DNA from: Acanthamoeba lenticulata
Lineage: Eukaryota; Discosea; Longamoebia; Acanthamoebidae
Length of the DNA: 47,910 nucleotides
Assembly (NCBI GenBank): GCA_002179805.1
Contig: NAVB01000285.1
Location: forward strand, 1-47,910
Direction: 5' to 3'
Made by a program: the position numbers and the translations under genes
Shown here: one piece after another, positions 1 to 9,502 of the stretch
Numbering within the stretch: position 1 is the stretch's first letter
How the letters are laid out: each line of letters opens with the position of its first letter
Notes under the pieces: generated by a model
What the model saw: the letters and a program-made list of their open reading frames with translations, nothing else
What the model was told of the DNA's origin: nothing
Databases searched by the model: none

Positions 1-222
1 ACAAAAGGGCCTGTACCTGTGCAGGCCCTCGTCGTCGCGTGCGCCTGGGCGCGGGCCCTTGCCGCCACGCCCGCCGGCGTAGCCACCTCGTGCAGGGTTG
101 GTAGGCCTCGCCACGGGTGGCCGACTGGCTGGGGGAGACCGTCCTCGCACGCCGGCTGTGGGCGAGGGCGAGGTGGGCATGGCCATGGGCTCACCCGGCA
201 TAATCATATCACTCACGTCCAT
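1..222 (-). CDS. 5' part of a low-complexity hypothetical gene, cut by the window edge
   Basis: The reverse strand opens with an ATG at 222-220 and stays open to the window edge (about 74 codons). The product begins MDVSDMIMPGEPMAMP and continues as a Pro/Ser/Gly/Arg-rich, disordered-looking segment with RGG-like stretches. A plausible splice donor (CACAG|GTACAG) lies near position 14, so the coding exon may end there. No family is recognisable from this N-terminus. It lies 203 bp downstream of the RlaP/ligase gene on the same strand. The alternative forward-strand ORFs here have poorer composition. I am moderately unsure that this is a gene at all. Confidence 0.35.
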   Translation of the reverse strand, partial: MDVSDMIMPGEPMAMPTSPSPTAGVRGRSPPASRPPVARPTNPARGGYAGGRGGKGPRPGARDDEGLHRYRPFC

Positions 223-424
223 GTTCGTTCGGCTGAGAGAACGGAAGTCACGTGCGGCACGGCAGTGGCTTCGTGCAGCTGATCTACTGCCCTTCGAATA
301 CCGAAAATTTGTTTGCTTCACCTCCCTCGTATTCCCTGATAAATCTGGGAATTGCTGGTTTTCTTCTCCCGAAGCACGAAAAAAGAAAGAAGAGAAAAAA
401 AAAAAGGCAACAGCCCTGCTTTCA

Positions 425-3175
425 TCAAGAAGAGGGTGGGGTCTGGTGCAGCAGTCGTGAGGCCAAGTACTTGAGGACGGCCTTGTTTCTTGTTGTGTGC
501 AGGCATTCCTTGGCTGAAAGAGAAAAAGTGGTGAATGAGCAATGTAGCCAGCACAGAAACGGGGTCCAGGCCTGTACCTGTGAGAACAACTCCCTTGTCC
601 AGCGCGTAGAGGACGGGCTTGAAGGGGTAGCCTTCGGCCAGCTGTGCAAACTTTCGTCGTCGGGCGCTGGCATCGACTGGCAGCGGCGGCGTTTGCATCT
701 GGACCCCGATGTCGTGGTAGGCCGCGTCGAGCTCAACGCACAGCGCGTTGAAGGGGCCCACCAGCCTTTCGTAGAGCGGCCGCCACCGCGGGAAGTGGTG
801 CACCAACATCTCTGCCATGACGGTTACCGTCAGCAATACCATCTTCATCCTGTCAGGCATGAAGAAGAAGACAGCAAGAACCTGCTCGGCCGCTGCGGAT
901 GAGCTCGAGCATGCCCTCCTCGTCGAGCGCGTCCGCGTTCAAGTTGATCGGCCCGAAGCCGTTGTTGGAGAAGGTGAGCGTGCAGTCCATGGCCACGAAC
1001 TGCGGCGACTTGGCGCCCACTCGTCGGAACTGGGCGTCGACCGGGACGAAGCCCGAGCACAGGAGAGGGTTGATGTCGTGCGCCGCCGCTTTCATCTCCG
1101 CCCACGACTTGATCTCGTCCCTGCGCGGGGGCAGCGTCCAGCCAGCCTCGCTCTACGGCACGTCAACCACAACAAGAATGACGGTGATGACGATGGTCAC
1201 GATGACAAGAAGGCAGCGTACGGCAATGGCGGCAGTGTCGAGCTCACGCATGGTGAGCAGGTCGGTGGCCGAGATGAGGTAGAGCGTGTCGTCGGGATAG
1301 CGCGTGACGAAGCGCTGGCGATTGGAGGCCATGACGAACGTGTAGCATCGCCGGTGCTCCGTGTCCGGCGCTGGCGGGAGGGTGTGGCCGCGCGCACGCC
1401 AGATGTCCCAAAAGAGCGCCTGGAACGGCCGTCGCTCGGCCACCTCCAAGTAGCACAGGTTGGCGATGGCGTCGGGCTCCCCTGCCGCCCCCAAACGCGC
1501 ACTCCGCATGAACCACCATGATCACCGTCATTCCAAGGTTGGCGCCCGACGTACACTGGGAGGCGACGGCCCAGGCGCCCTGTCGATCGTTCCAGTACAG
1601 ATGGGCCACGTTGCCTGGTTTACCGAAGTGGGCGAGCTCGTCAGGAGAACCGGCCTTTAAAGGGAGTCCTGCCCCGCTTGCTGGCACGTACCGTCAATTC
1701 GCTCGGTGATGTGAGCGGTGCTCCAGTCCAGCTCGTCGGCGGCGCGCTCGGCCTCGACCCCGTCGTCGTCGTTGTAGAACGTCGGGAACGAACGGCAGAG
1801 CACTCGCCAGCTGTGTGGCGCCCGCCCGGTCGTGAATTCCAACGCCAAAAGCCCGCGCCAACCCACACCGTGGAACGTACTTGGCCTGTGCGTCGACAAT
1901 GAGGCCCTTTCCGCACTCCCGGACGATCTCTTCATCACGAGGCGAGGCGATCTGGTCCGCAAACACCGCCATCGCAGCGCTCTGTCAGGCACGCAAGGGG
2001 ATCTGAGGACAAGCGGGCAGGCAGTCCACGAACCGTGGGCGCCAAGTGGACGATGGACGGATGCTGTGAATGGGGCAGCACGCGGATGCGGTAGTGGTCC
2101 CGGAGGGCCTTCGCTCCATGAAGCCGCAGATAGCGGACCGTCGCCAGCAACGCCGACGGGTCAGATACCGCTTCCTCGCTGCCAGCGCTGGTCCGGGCGA
2201 CGTCGTCCAGCCGCGTGATGTCGGCGGCGAGGAAGGCGGCCTTGTCGCGCGGGTTGAACAGGTGGGAGTGTATCTCGGACTCGACGTCCATCCGCGAGTA
2301 GAGCTCGTGGTAGCGCGCGCGGGTGAAGAGCTCGTCCCGCAGCCGACAGAAGAGGGGCTTGTGAAAGGCCGCTTTGAGGTCTTCCCACTGCGAGGATGGG
2401 TGGGCCATGATGTCCTTCAAGTAGTGGTTGGCCGCCGCGTAGTCGACCACTCGTCCGTGCTCAACGACCTGCAGCGCAAACACGATGTATCTGTGGGGCT
2501 CACGCCGGTCAGACTCGAGTGGGCGTGCGCTTTCGTGTGAGGTCAGGCGCGGACAGACCTGATGGCATGGAAAATGCACTTCTTGGCCTTGTAGGGCTCG
2601 AGCTCCATACGCTTCTGGGCCATCGACATCCGCAGCCGCGTGATCCAGCTCACCTGTGGGAAGAGGGCTGATCTTTCAGGTTCTTGTTGTTTGGTGTCCT
2701 GGAGGCGGAGGGCCTCGAACGAACCATGGGACGGAGCACGTCCAGATCCAGCTCGAGGGCAAAGGGGCGCTTCTCGAGCCAGACGTACTGGCGCGGTAGA
2801 CACACGCACTCGATGGCCTCCATGCGGTGCTCCCTCACCATGAGCCCAAAGTAGTGGGCGTCGTAGAGCGCGACATTGATCTCGCCGTCGTCGTAGCACT
2901 CCCACAGGTAGTGCTCCCCGTCGTCTGGTAGGAAGACCGAGTGCGTGACCACAGCCATGAAGTCCCAGTCGCTCTGTTCGTTGGCCGTCCCATAGACGCG
3001 CGAACCTGAGGAGAAGCCTGTCAGTAATGAAAAAAGACGAAAGAAAATGTTGAGTCCGGGCGGCACCAAGCTGGTAGAGGTTGAGTAGGCGGGCCTCGAT
3101 GTCGGGATCGAACTTGGCGCGCAGGCGCTCCAACACCAGGTCGAGGGTGACCACCAGTGGCTCCCTGACGTCCAT
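425..3175 (-). CDS. RlaP-like nucleotidyltransferase fused to a T4 Rnl1-like RNA ligase domain with degenerate catalytic motifs
   Basis: An eleven-exon model closes exactly in frame (2,076 nt, 691 aa): 3175-3067, 3005-2725, 2653-2559, 2490-2034, 1981-1881, 1810-1692, 1614-1555, 1481-1222, 1152-882, 811-578, 513-425. Residues about 30-180 form a pol-beta-type nucleotidyltransferase (GSRVYG at 37-42, SDWD at 48-51) followed by the helical region typical of RlaP (KKCIFHAIR). From about residue 340 the protein follows the T4 RNA ligase 1 family: the DWSTA strand, a motif-I region reading ERIDG (384-388), the FW-IW-RG-LP block, a motif-III strand, SGFV (527-530) and KSPQF (542 onward), then the C-terminal RRKFA helix region. 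The family normally has a nucleophilic Lys in K-x-D-G; here it is Arg385. The motif-III and motif-IV Glu positions are Val/Met and Ser. What is seen: fold motifs and substitutions. Inference: active nucleotidyltransferase with a pseudo-ligase domain, possibly RNA-binding or RNA-repair related. It is divergent from LAMTOR3 and paralogous to the gene at 32311-35388. Confidence 0.8.
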
Positions 3176-3275
3176 CACTGAGCAGCAAAAACAATTTTAA
3201 AAATGAAAACTGAGAACATGGCAAAGAAAAGAAGGAGTAGGAAAACGGTAGCCAAAATCGAAATCGCTGCCGAAG
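3176..3275. promoter_or_regulatory. Short divergent intergenic region, likely bidirectional promoter
   Basis: Only 100 bp separate the start codons of the RlaP/ligase gene (reverse) and the LAMTOR3 gene (forward). Both promoters and 5' UTRs must lie here or overlap the neighbouring gene. The stretch is A-rich towards the LAMTOR3 side. I see no convincing TATA box. Confidence 0.4.
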
Positions 3276-3695
3276 ATGGAGAGCGAAGCAGGAAGCGAAT
3301 TGCAAAAGCTGGCGAGGGATTTGCTCAACCGAGTGACTGGCTTGACGGCCGTCTATGTGAGCGACGCTTACGGCGTGCCCCTGGTGCAGGCCGCCCAGAA
3401 CTCTGGCGTGAATGATGAAGCAGCCCGCACCATGGCGGCTACTTACGCCGTGGCTGTCGACCAAGTGAGCAAGCTGCAGCTGGGAAAGAACGAGAGCGTG
3501 GTTTCCTTCTTCTCCGATCTCGTGGTTGTTCACATCAACCATCTGCCCCTCGTCATTACCTTCTTCCTCGAGGAAACCGAAGAGGCCAACGTTGGCCTCC
3601 TGCTTGGCCTCAGCCAAGATCTTAAGAAGGTTCTCGAGCCTCTCCGTAAATCGGTTGTCGCAATGGACAGCGAAATCGGCGCTCAGCGAGATTAA
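3276..3695 (+). CDS. LAMTOR3: Ragulator complex protein LAMTOR3 (MP1)
   Basis: A single uninterrupted ORF of 139 codons. The product is a roadblock/LC7-type small protein that aligns along its length with animal LAMTOR3: an N-terminal helix, then TAVYVSDAYGVPLV, then TYAVAVDQVSKLQLGKN, then LPLVITFF, and a C-terminal amphipathic helix (DLKKVLEPLR). In other eukaryotes LAMTOR3 pairs with LAMTOR2 inside the lysosome-anchored Ragulator scaffold that recruits Rag GTPases and mTORC1; it also scaffolds MEK/ERK. The length is close to the human protein (about 124 aa). The ATG is preceded by an A-rich leader and is the first in-frame Met. It is one of the few intronless genes in this window. Assignment is confident; the signalling role in this organism is inferred. 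Confidence 0.88.
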   Translation: MESEAGSELQKLARDLLNRVTGLTAVYVSDAYGVPLVQAAQNSGVNDEAARTMAATYAVAVDQVSKLQLGKNESVVSFFSDLVVVHINHLPLVITFFLEETEEANVGLLLGLSQDLKKVLEPLRKSVVAMDSEIGAQRD

Positions 3696-3766
3696 GCTAA
3701 CACGCAATTTTGCGAGGTGTTGATCTTAATGTTGTGCTTGGAGCCCAAGTCAATGTATTGGACAGT

Positions 3767-3856
3767 TTTTTTGAATCAAAGAGCAAACGTTTTCTGCCTT
3801 TCCTCTAGCACGATGACGCCTTTTTTGAATCAAAGAGCTACCCCGATGACGCCTTT
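3767..3856. repeat. Short direct repeats downstream of LAMTOR3
   Basis: The 18-mer TTTTTTGAATCAAAGAGC occurs at 3767-3784 and again at 3821-3838. The flanking CGATGACGCCTTT occurs at 3811 and again at 3844. The two units are interleaved, which points to a recent local duplication in the 3' flank. No function is suggested. Confidence 0.7.
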
Positions 3857-4303
3857 CCCCTTCTTGTCGTTCCCCACGTCGCATTTCAATCTTGGCAGAG
3901 ACTCAGCTTACCCAGCAAGACAACGAGACGACGCACAGACCGAAACAGGTCCGAAAATGAGCACCTTCCACCGAAGCAGTGCCTGCACAAAAAACAACTC
4001 TTACAGCTTGGGACGCATAAGACGTCAAACTCGCTTTCGACTGAGTGCAGACCCAAGACAGATTAGTAGCAAGTTTCCCACGGCACCCATTGTTGCCAAC
4101 AAGTAGCGCGGGATGAGATTTGTTGAGGGATGTGGACTGGTACTTGAACCCATTCAAGCAGCCCTTGGGAAGCTGATATTGCTCAGCAGAGACCATCAGC
4201 CCGCAGCTCGTTTAGTTTGGCGTGGACCGGCTTAGGAGCCTCTTAGTCAGAACGGCCAACCACGGGATGAATGCCCTCAGCAGGCCATTGAGACGCGTCA
4301 TCA

Positions 4304-4343
4304 TCCAGTCTTGGCTGGACATTCTTTTTACTGTTTTTTTTTT
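4304..4343 (+). terminator. Hairpin plus T-run, candidate Pol III-type terminator
   Basis: A perfect 5-bp stem (TCCAG...CTGGA, 4304-4319) is followed by a T-rich tract with a run of ten T at 4334-4343. This would fit the 3' end of a Pol III transcript starting upstream (about 4200), but I could not recognise that RNA or a clear B box. Confidence 0.2.
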
Positions 4344-4439
4344 ATTTTTTTCGACAGCTAAAATTCTGCTTTTTCGCCACCACAAGCTTCCTACGCGGGA
4401 GGGTGAGGTCAAATAGCGAAGCTCGACAGCCTGACAAGC

Positions 4440-4625
4440 ATCTTCTCGGCTTCGGCTAAGATCAAGTGTAGTATCTGTTCTTATCAGCTTAATCTCTGGT
4501 AGTGAAGCGTTCCTGCTTCACGTCAAGATTAAACTTATTTCTTGACGGGGACCAGTTGGCGCTAATTCCCACAGCTTGCTGTGGGCAGCCTCTGGTCACC
4601 GATCGGCTTTGCACTGCACACTCTG
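4440..4625 (+). ncRNA. RNU2: U2 spliceosomal snRNA
   Basis: The sequence from 4440 matches the conserved U2 5' region: CTTCTCGGC/TTCGGCTAAGAT stem-loop I, then AGATCAAGTGTAGTATCTG, then TTCTTATCAG of stem IIa. The branch-point recognition element GTAGTA is at 4468-4473. Downstream is a strong stem-loop IIb (GTGAAG...CTTCAC, 4501-4520), a U-rich single-stranded stretch (TTATTTCTTGA) at the Sm-site position, and a further hairpin (CCCACAG CTTG CTGTGGG, about 4568-4585). The 5' end is set at A4440 by alignment to the canonical start. The 3' end is approximate; a terminal stem-loop lies near 4595-4625. The transcript base-pairs with intron branch sites in the U2 snRNP. Identification from the 5' 60 nt is secure. 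Confidence 0.92.
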
Positions 4626-5031
4626 CAAAGTTCTTCAAACGGTCTTCCCTCCCCTGCAAACAATGACAAAGCCACAATTACCTTTCCTTTGTTCTGATTC
4701 TCACTTTTTCAAGCACAGTCCAATGAGTGTGTTGATTCCATTGTATACCTGGCTGATGAAATTCAGTTGGATACAACCATACTGGCACCAGCCATCGGGA
4801 TGAATAATAGCGTGTGTGCGTCATGAGGACACACCCAGGGTCAGCGTTATTTTCCTTTTATATTTCTGAAGGAAATATAAAAGAAAATGAAAAGAAGGGC
4901 AGAGAAACTCAAAAAGCACAGAACCTTCAACAAGGCAGACCAAGCTGCCCAGTTCGTTTTTCAGATCTTGCCACAACTCGCAAACACGACTGTTTGATAT
5001 TACTGCAGCATGTGCGTACCACTCCGCTTTT
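4626..5031. other. Intergenic region between U2 snRNA and the WBP4-like gene
   Basis: About 400 bp with no supported gene. It carries the U2 3' flank, an A/T-rich inverted repeat at 4849-4888, and the upstream region of the WBP4-like gene, possibly including a 5' non-coding exon. Confidence 0.5.
4849..4888. repeat. A/T-rich inverted repeat
   Basis: Arms ATTTTCCTTTTATATTTC and GGAAATATAAAAGAAAAT flank a 4-nt loop and pair almost completely with a one-base bulge. It lies 150-180 bp upstream of the WBP4-like start. It could be a 5' UTR hairpin or chance; nothing ties it to a function. Confidence 0.5.
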
Positions 5032-6371
5032 ATGCCCGTTCGCGTTGTGCATACATTTAATTCATCAGGATGCGGCAGGACCGAGTACTGGGTTTCGCAG
5101 ACGCGGTACTACTGCAAGTTCTGCAAATGTTGGATGACCGACAAGAAGATCGTACGTCTCCAATTTGACATTTCTTTCCACCTCCCGCACACACGCTCAC
5201 CAGTGCTGTTGAACCAGACGCGGGAGAACCACGACAAGGGCTCGCGGCACAAGCAGGCCTACAAGGAGTACTTTGACAAGATCAAGAAAGAGAAGCTTGA
5301 CCAGGCCAAGGCCGACAGCGAGGTCCTCGCCGAGCTCAAGGAGATCGAGCGGGCACGTTTCCTTCCCACTGCGCAGTGACGAGACTGGCGAACTAACTCT
5401 CGACCATGTTGCCACCGCTGTCCCTTATACAGGCAGCCAACCAGCAGTACGCGCAGGACATCACCAAAGGCTACGCGGCCGCGGCGCCAGCAGGTACCTT
5501 GTCCATCGCGCCACCACCCACGCGATGCACGGCGATTGACGAGGACTTTGGGGAGGGCTGGTCCAGATCCAAACGCGCAGAGACAGCAATACTTTTACTA
5601 TGGGAGCGCAGACGAGGCCTTTGTCTCGGCGCAGTCGGAGGAGAAGGCCCGGCTCGAAGCCTTTTACCAGCAGCAGCTGGCGGGCTCCCACCAGGGCTCT
5701 GGTGCGTGCGTGCGCTCAAACAATGCAGACAATTTGGGGGTAAGGGCCACGAGTCCAACGTCGAGCTGACGACGTTCGACCTGTGCGCGCAGGAACGGAG
5801 ACGGCAGCCACGGCCGTGGACGAAGCGCAGGCCGTCATCCCCTCTGAGGGAGATCTGGGGCTGCAGGGCGATGCCGAGCTGCAGGCCATCATCGCGCGCA
5901 AGCAGGAGATGAAGCGCCAACACGAGGAAGAGGAGGAGCGCAAGCGCGCCGAAGAGGAGCGCGAGTTGGAGAAGAAGAAGAAGCACGCCGGGCCCTACGG
6001 CATGTGGACCGTCGTCGACAAGAGCGAGATGTACGTTTGTCCTCCTGGGCTGGTGTGCAGCACGACCTTGACGAGCTTGGTGCCACGCGGCTCACTCCCT
6101 CTGCGCGCCTGCGGATGACACACACAGTGAGGCGCGGGAACAGGAGCAGCAGCGACTAACCAAGCGACAAAAGACGTCGACCAGCGCTCTTGTGCCGGAC
6201 GACAGCTCCGACAGCGATGTCGAGGAAGACGATCGCATTGTGAAGAAGGAGGAGGCTGACGACCCCGCGCTCGTCGTCGAGTTCAAGAAGCGGACGCCGG
6301 CTGGCGGCGGCCGCGGCCGTGGGCGTCGTCCGCCTCTTCGCAAGAAGCTTGACAGCGACGAGGAGAACTGA
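5032..6371 (+). CDS. WBP4: WBP4/FBP21-like splicing factor with a U1-type (matrin) zinc finger
   Basis: Six exons: 5032-5151, 5218-5352, 5433-5493, 5567-5701, 5793-6030, 6128-6371 (about 310 aa). The N-terminal TEYWVSQ motif and the finger YYCKFCKCW...HDKGSRHK match the start of WBP4 proteins, followed by a helical KIKKEKLDQAKAD segment, a charged coiled coil, GPYGMWTVVDK and an acidic, RG-rich tail (GGGRGRGRR). WBP4 is a spliceosomal B-complex protein that binds Pro-rich splicing factors. No clear WW domain is visible here. The intron 5353-5432 starts with GC rather than GT; this is the only choice that keeps the conserved frame. The first in-frame ATG is 5032, but family members start at the TEYW motif, so a short upstream exon carrying the Met is possible. 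It is a near neighbour of U2. Confidence 0.78.
5353..5432 (+). other. GC-AG intron in the WBP4-like gene
   Basis: The donor is GAGCGG|GCACGTTTCC and the acceptor CTTATACAG|GCAGCC. Any GT donor nearby breaks the conserved WBP4 frame or hits a stop, so a GC donor is the only consistent choice. Confidence 0.7.
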
Positions 6372-6462
6372 GGGAGCAAAGCCTAACCCAAAAAGCAATA
6401 ATAATGATTAACGAAAATACTTACAAAATTTTTATATCACTTTTTGTTTATTTCTGCTGGAG

Positions 6463-7544
6463 ATGGCTGAAGCGCGTGAGCCTTTGGTGCGGCTGGAACA
6501 GAAGGTGTTTGAGGAGCTGCGAGCACGCGTGTTCGTCATCACCATGTGCAACGGCGAGAATCGATTCAATCCAACTTTTATGAACGATTTCCTTGGCTGC
6601 CTGGATCAAATTGAGCACGAGCTCCGACGGCTGCAAGAGGAAACAGCTGGACTTGGTGGAGAGACCGCCGGTTGGGGAGCGGCCGTGATCACCACGGGCG
6701 GCGGAGGCCAGCCGAGGGACAAGTTCTACTCCAACGGAATTGACCTCAACTGGGTTGAGCAGAGACGACGGGACGGCGACACCGCCGCTCTCCGCACGCT
6801 CGGGCGCCTCTTTGGCGTGGCCACGGCGCGCCTTCTCTCCTTCCCACTGCCCACCTTTGCAGGTGCGCACCGACGGGATGCCGATCGTGTCTGCTGTGAA
6901 CGCTGGCTTCTAATGGGCGCTCTCTTGGGCGGAGGTGCAGTGTTGAACGGGCACTGCTTCGCGGGGGCCTTCATGCTGGCGATGGCGCACGACTACCGCC
7001 TGATGCAAGCCGACCGTGGTTGGCTGTGCCTGCCGGCGCTGGACCTGGGCATCACCCTGGCGGCCCCCTTCTATGCGATGCTCCAGCGCAAGCTGCCCTC
7101 GCCACAAGTCCTGAGGCAGGTGGCGTTCGAGTGCCGTCGGTACACGGGCGACGAGGCTTGCCGTGCAGGGCTGGTGCGCACACGTGTAGCGAGCGCTGCA
7201 TGAACATAGCGCTGATCACCAACGCCGCGGCGCTGCAGGTGGACTGGAGCGGCCCGGCAAAGCACTTGATGACCACCGCCCTGGAGTGGGCCGCCGAACG
7301 CGCGTCCAAGGGCGCTGGTACTTTGTTGACTGCGCTCACGTAGAGTAAAGACGCGGAGTCTGACCTGACCGTTTGGCACGCAGGACGACACGCGCAAGCC
7401 TTGGGCAGCCTCAAGCAGGCGCTATACGGCCCTGTGGTGCAGGAGATGATGGTGGGCACTTCAATTGACTACCCACTGCGCATCAGCCCCGGCGCAGCCA
7501 AGGACACCACCGGCACTGCGCCACCTTCATCAGCCAAACTGTGA
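6463..7544 (+). CDS. Enoyl-CoA hydratase/isomerase family protein with a peroxisomal PTS1
   Basis: Four exons (6463-6862, 6941-7173, 7239-7317, 7384-7544) give 290 aa in exact frame. The crotonase fold is clear: an N-terminal ITMCNGENRFNP strand, KFYSNGIDLNW, then NGHCFAGAFMLAMAHDYRLM (the CoA-binding GxxxGGG-like turn), then LCLPALDLGI. This is closest to the plant/fungal delta3,delta2-enoyl-CoA isomerases, which shift double bonds of unsaturated acyl-CoAs for beta-oxidation. The protein ends in AKL, a recognised PTS1 variant, so peroxisomal import is likely. In the isomerases I recall, the LPEVDLG-like block carries the proposed catalytic Glu; here that position is Ala (LPALDLG). Function is therefore assigned at family level only. 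Confidence 0.82.
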
Positions 7545-8072
7545 TGGGCTGTTGATGCGCACGTAAGCACATCGGGCAACTTCCGCCTCGTGGGTTATTG
7601 TGCCTTGGCCCTCGCCACCAGAGGCCGTGTGGCTACACGCAATCATCAGTGAGACCGTAAAAGCCGCGAGACCCACAAGGCAGAACAGCCGCGTCGGCAC
7701 GCTCTGCAGATTTTCCGCGTTCCCCACAGAATGCTTCCCCAAAGACAGGATATTTCAGGGAATCGAGAGCTTCGTCCAATGGGGTGGAGGGCTTTCCTTC
7801 AGCTTTTTTAACGAAACTTGGTTGTAAATTTCGACACCCAACAAAGGCGTACCTTGGGGGTGTCCGTTGTAAATCAGTCACCAACTGCGCCCAAGCAACA
7901 CACCAACGCACATCACCAACTTCGAAGGCCACTAACGAGCCGTATTTCACAAAACCTCACACCCCCAACAATTCAGAAGGTACTGGCCTACTGCGAGCAG
8001 AACATTATTTATTTGCATCATTCTTGATCGGTTCATTCTGATGTTCTTGCCAATTTATTTTAGGACAATAGC
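7545..8072. other. Intergenic region
   Basis: 528 bp between the isomerase and the p62-like gene. No gene-like ORF, RNA motif or repeat stands out; presumably a 3' flank plus promoter. Confidence 0.6.
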
Positions 8073-9502
8073 ATGTCTCTCGTTCTCAAGGCCGAGTTCA
8101 ATGGCGAGATCAGGCGCGTGGGCTTGAGTCAGGAGAATGATGCCAACATCGAGAAGTTGGAGGCAAAGCTTCGTGTTCTTTTTCCGCAGCTCTCCGAGCC
8201 CTTCCTGATGAGCTCAAGCAACGTCGAATTGCACTCGGACGCCGATGTGGCGACGGTCTTCGCCGAAGCGGCTGGCAAGAAGCCCCCTATGGTGAGGATC
8301 AGCGTAAACCCTAACCGCGCCCGCAAAGTGGACGTGCCTGAGGAGGAGTACGTTCAGATCCCTTCGCCTGTAGAAACCTCGACTACCGAGCAGTCGTTCG
8401 CCGACTGGACGAGCATCTCGCAACCCGTCTCTGCTGGTACGTGCCCAAGCATTAGAAGTATTATTCTTCCGAGCAACTCGTGGCCGACCGTGCATCTAAC
8501 CACAAACTTTGTGTTTAAATACCCGCAGGACGCAAGTGCCGTCTGTGCGAAGTGAATAGCTTGGAGGGCGTTCATTACAAGTGCCTCAACTGTCTCGATT
8601 TCGAGATCTGCACGCACTGCGAGGAGGCTCACCCCGCCCACGATCTTGCGTGGGTGCACGATGCCAGCCACCTCTTCGTCAAGATGCGTTGCCATGTCGA
8701 CAGCCTGCCGCTGGAGAGGCAGCTCATCTTCAAGAGCCACATCGACAACCCTAACGAGAAGGAGTTGGCCAAGGAAGAGAAGAAGAAGCTGCGCGAGAAG
8801 AAGGTTGAAATCGACAACAGGAAGAAGGAAGCTCGCGAGGCCGAGCGCAAGAAGAGGGCCCAGGACAAGCTGAAGAGGCTCCAAGCCAGGAAGGAGAAGG
8901 TGAGCAACAAGAAGGCCAAGCTCACCGCTGCCGAGAAGAAGAAGAAGACCGCCGCGGTCTCCAAGGTCAAGCGCGCCAAGAAGATCGTGGCCTCGCAGCC
9001 CGTCGTCGACGAGGAGACTGTGGTGATTACCGAGACGCCCGCCAAGGAGGAGGTGCCACAGGAGGAGCCCGCCAAGGAGGAGTCCAACTTCAGCTTCATG
9101 CGCCTCCTCTCTGATTTCCAGATCCTCAAGGAGGTTGTCGCCCAGTCCGAGGAGCAGCAGCCCGTCGAGCCCAAGGTCGAGATCGAGCTCGAGGAGCTCC
9201 GCGAGGAGCAGCCTGAGGCCGAGCAGCAGACCACAGCCACCAGCGCTGTTTCTGCCGTCGAGCCCGAGGTGGTTGTTGCCGACGTGGAGGAGGAGGAGGA
9301 CGTCAAGCCGCAGCAGCAGCAGGAGTCGCCGTTCGCCAAGAACCTGCAGATCCTCGAGGACATGGGCTTCACCGACAGGGAGAAGAACATCGAGCTGCTC
9401 GTCAAGAACGTGGGCAACCTCGATGCCACTGTCAACCAGCTGCTCAACCCGCAGCCGTTTGCCACCTTGAGCAAGTGGCTGCCCTTCACCATCGGCCTCT
9501 AA
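8073..9502 (+). CDS. p62/NBR1-like autophagy receptor: PB1, ZZ finger, UBA
   Basis: Two exons (8073-8436 and 8529-9502; 445 aa). Residues 1-85 have the PB1 pattern (VLKAEFNGEIRRV start, acidic second half). A ZZ-type zinc finger starts at Cys125 (CRLCEVNS...HYKCLNC...ICTHCEEAHPAHD). A long Lys/Glu coiled-coil linker follows, and a UBA domain (ILEDMGFTDREKN...LDATVNQLL) sits at the C-terminus. This order matches p62/SQSTM1 and the NBR1 family, which polymerise through PB1, bind ubiquitinated cargo through UBA and bind ATG8 through LIR motifs. Candidate LIRs are EEEYVQI (Tyr93-Ile96) and DWTSI (Trp112-Ile115). The four-tryptophan FW domain of NBR1 is absent. Role in selective autophagy is inferred. 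Confidence 0.85.

Larger units (their letters stand above)
3696..4439. other. Intergenic region between LAMTOR3 and U2 snRNA
   Basis: 744 bp without a supported protein gene. It holds the LAMTOR3 3' flank, a small set of direct repeats (3767-3856), a hairpin followed by a T-run near 4304-4343, and presumably the U2 promoter just before 4440. The ORFs here have no plausible codon pattern. Confidence 0.6.

Noticed and set aside
3900..4300. tRNA or snoRNA gene
   Set aside because: I looked for T-loop GTTCGA, cloverleaf arms and C/D box pairs; only isolated TGATGA and CTGA words occur, too close together to form a snoRNA.
8629..9492. 287-aa Ser-rich reverse-strand ORF
   Set aside because: Complement of the Lys/Glu-rich linker of the p62-like gene.
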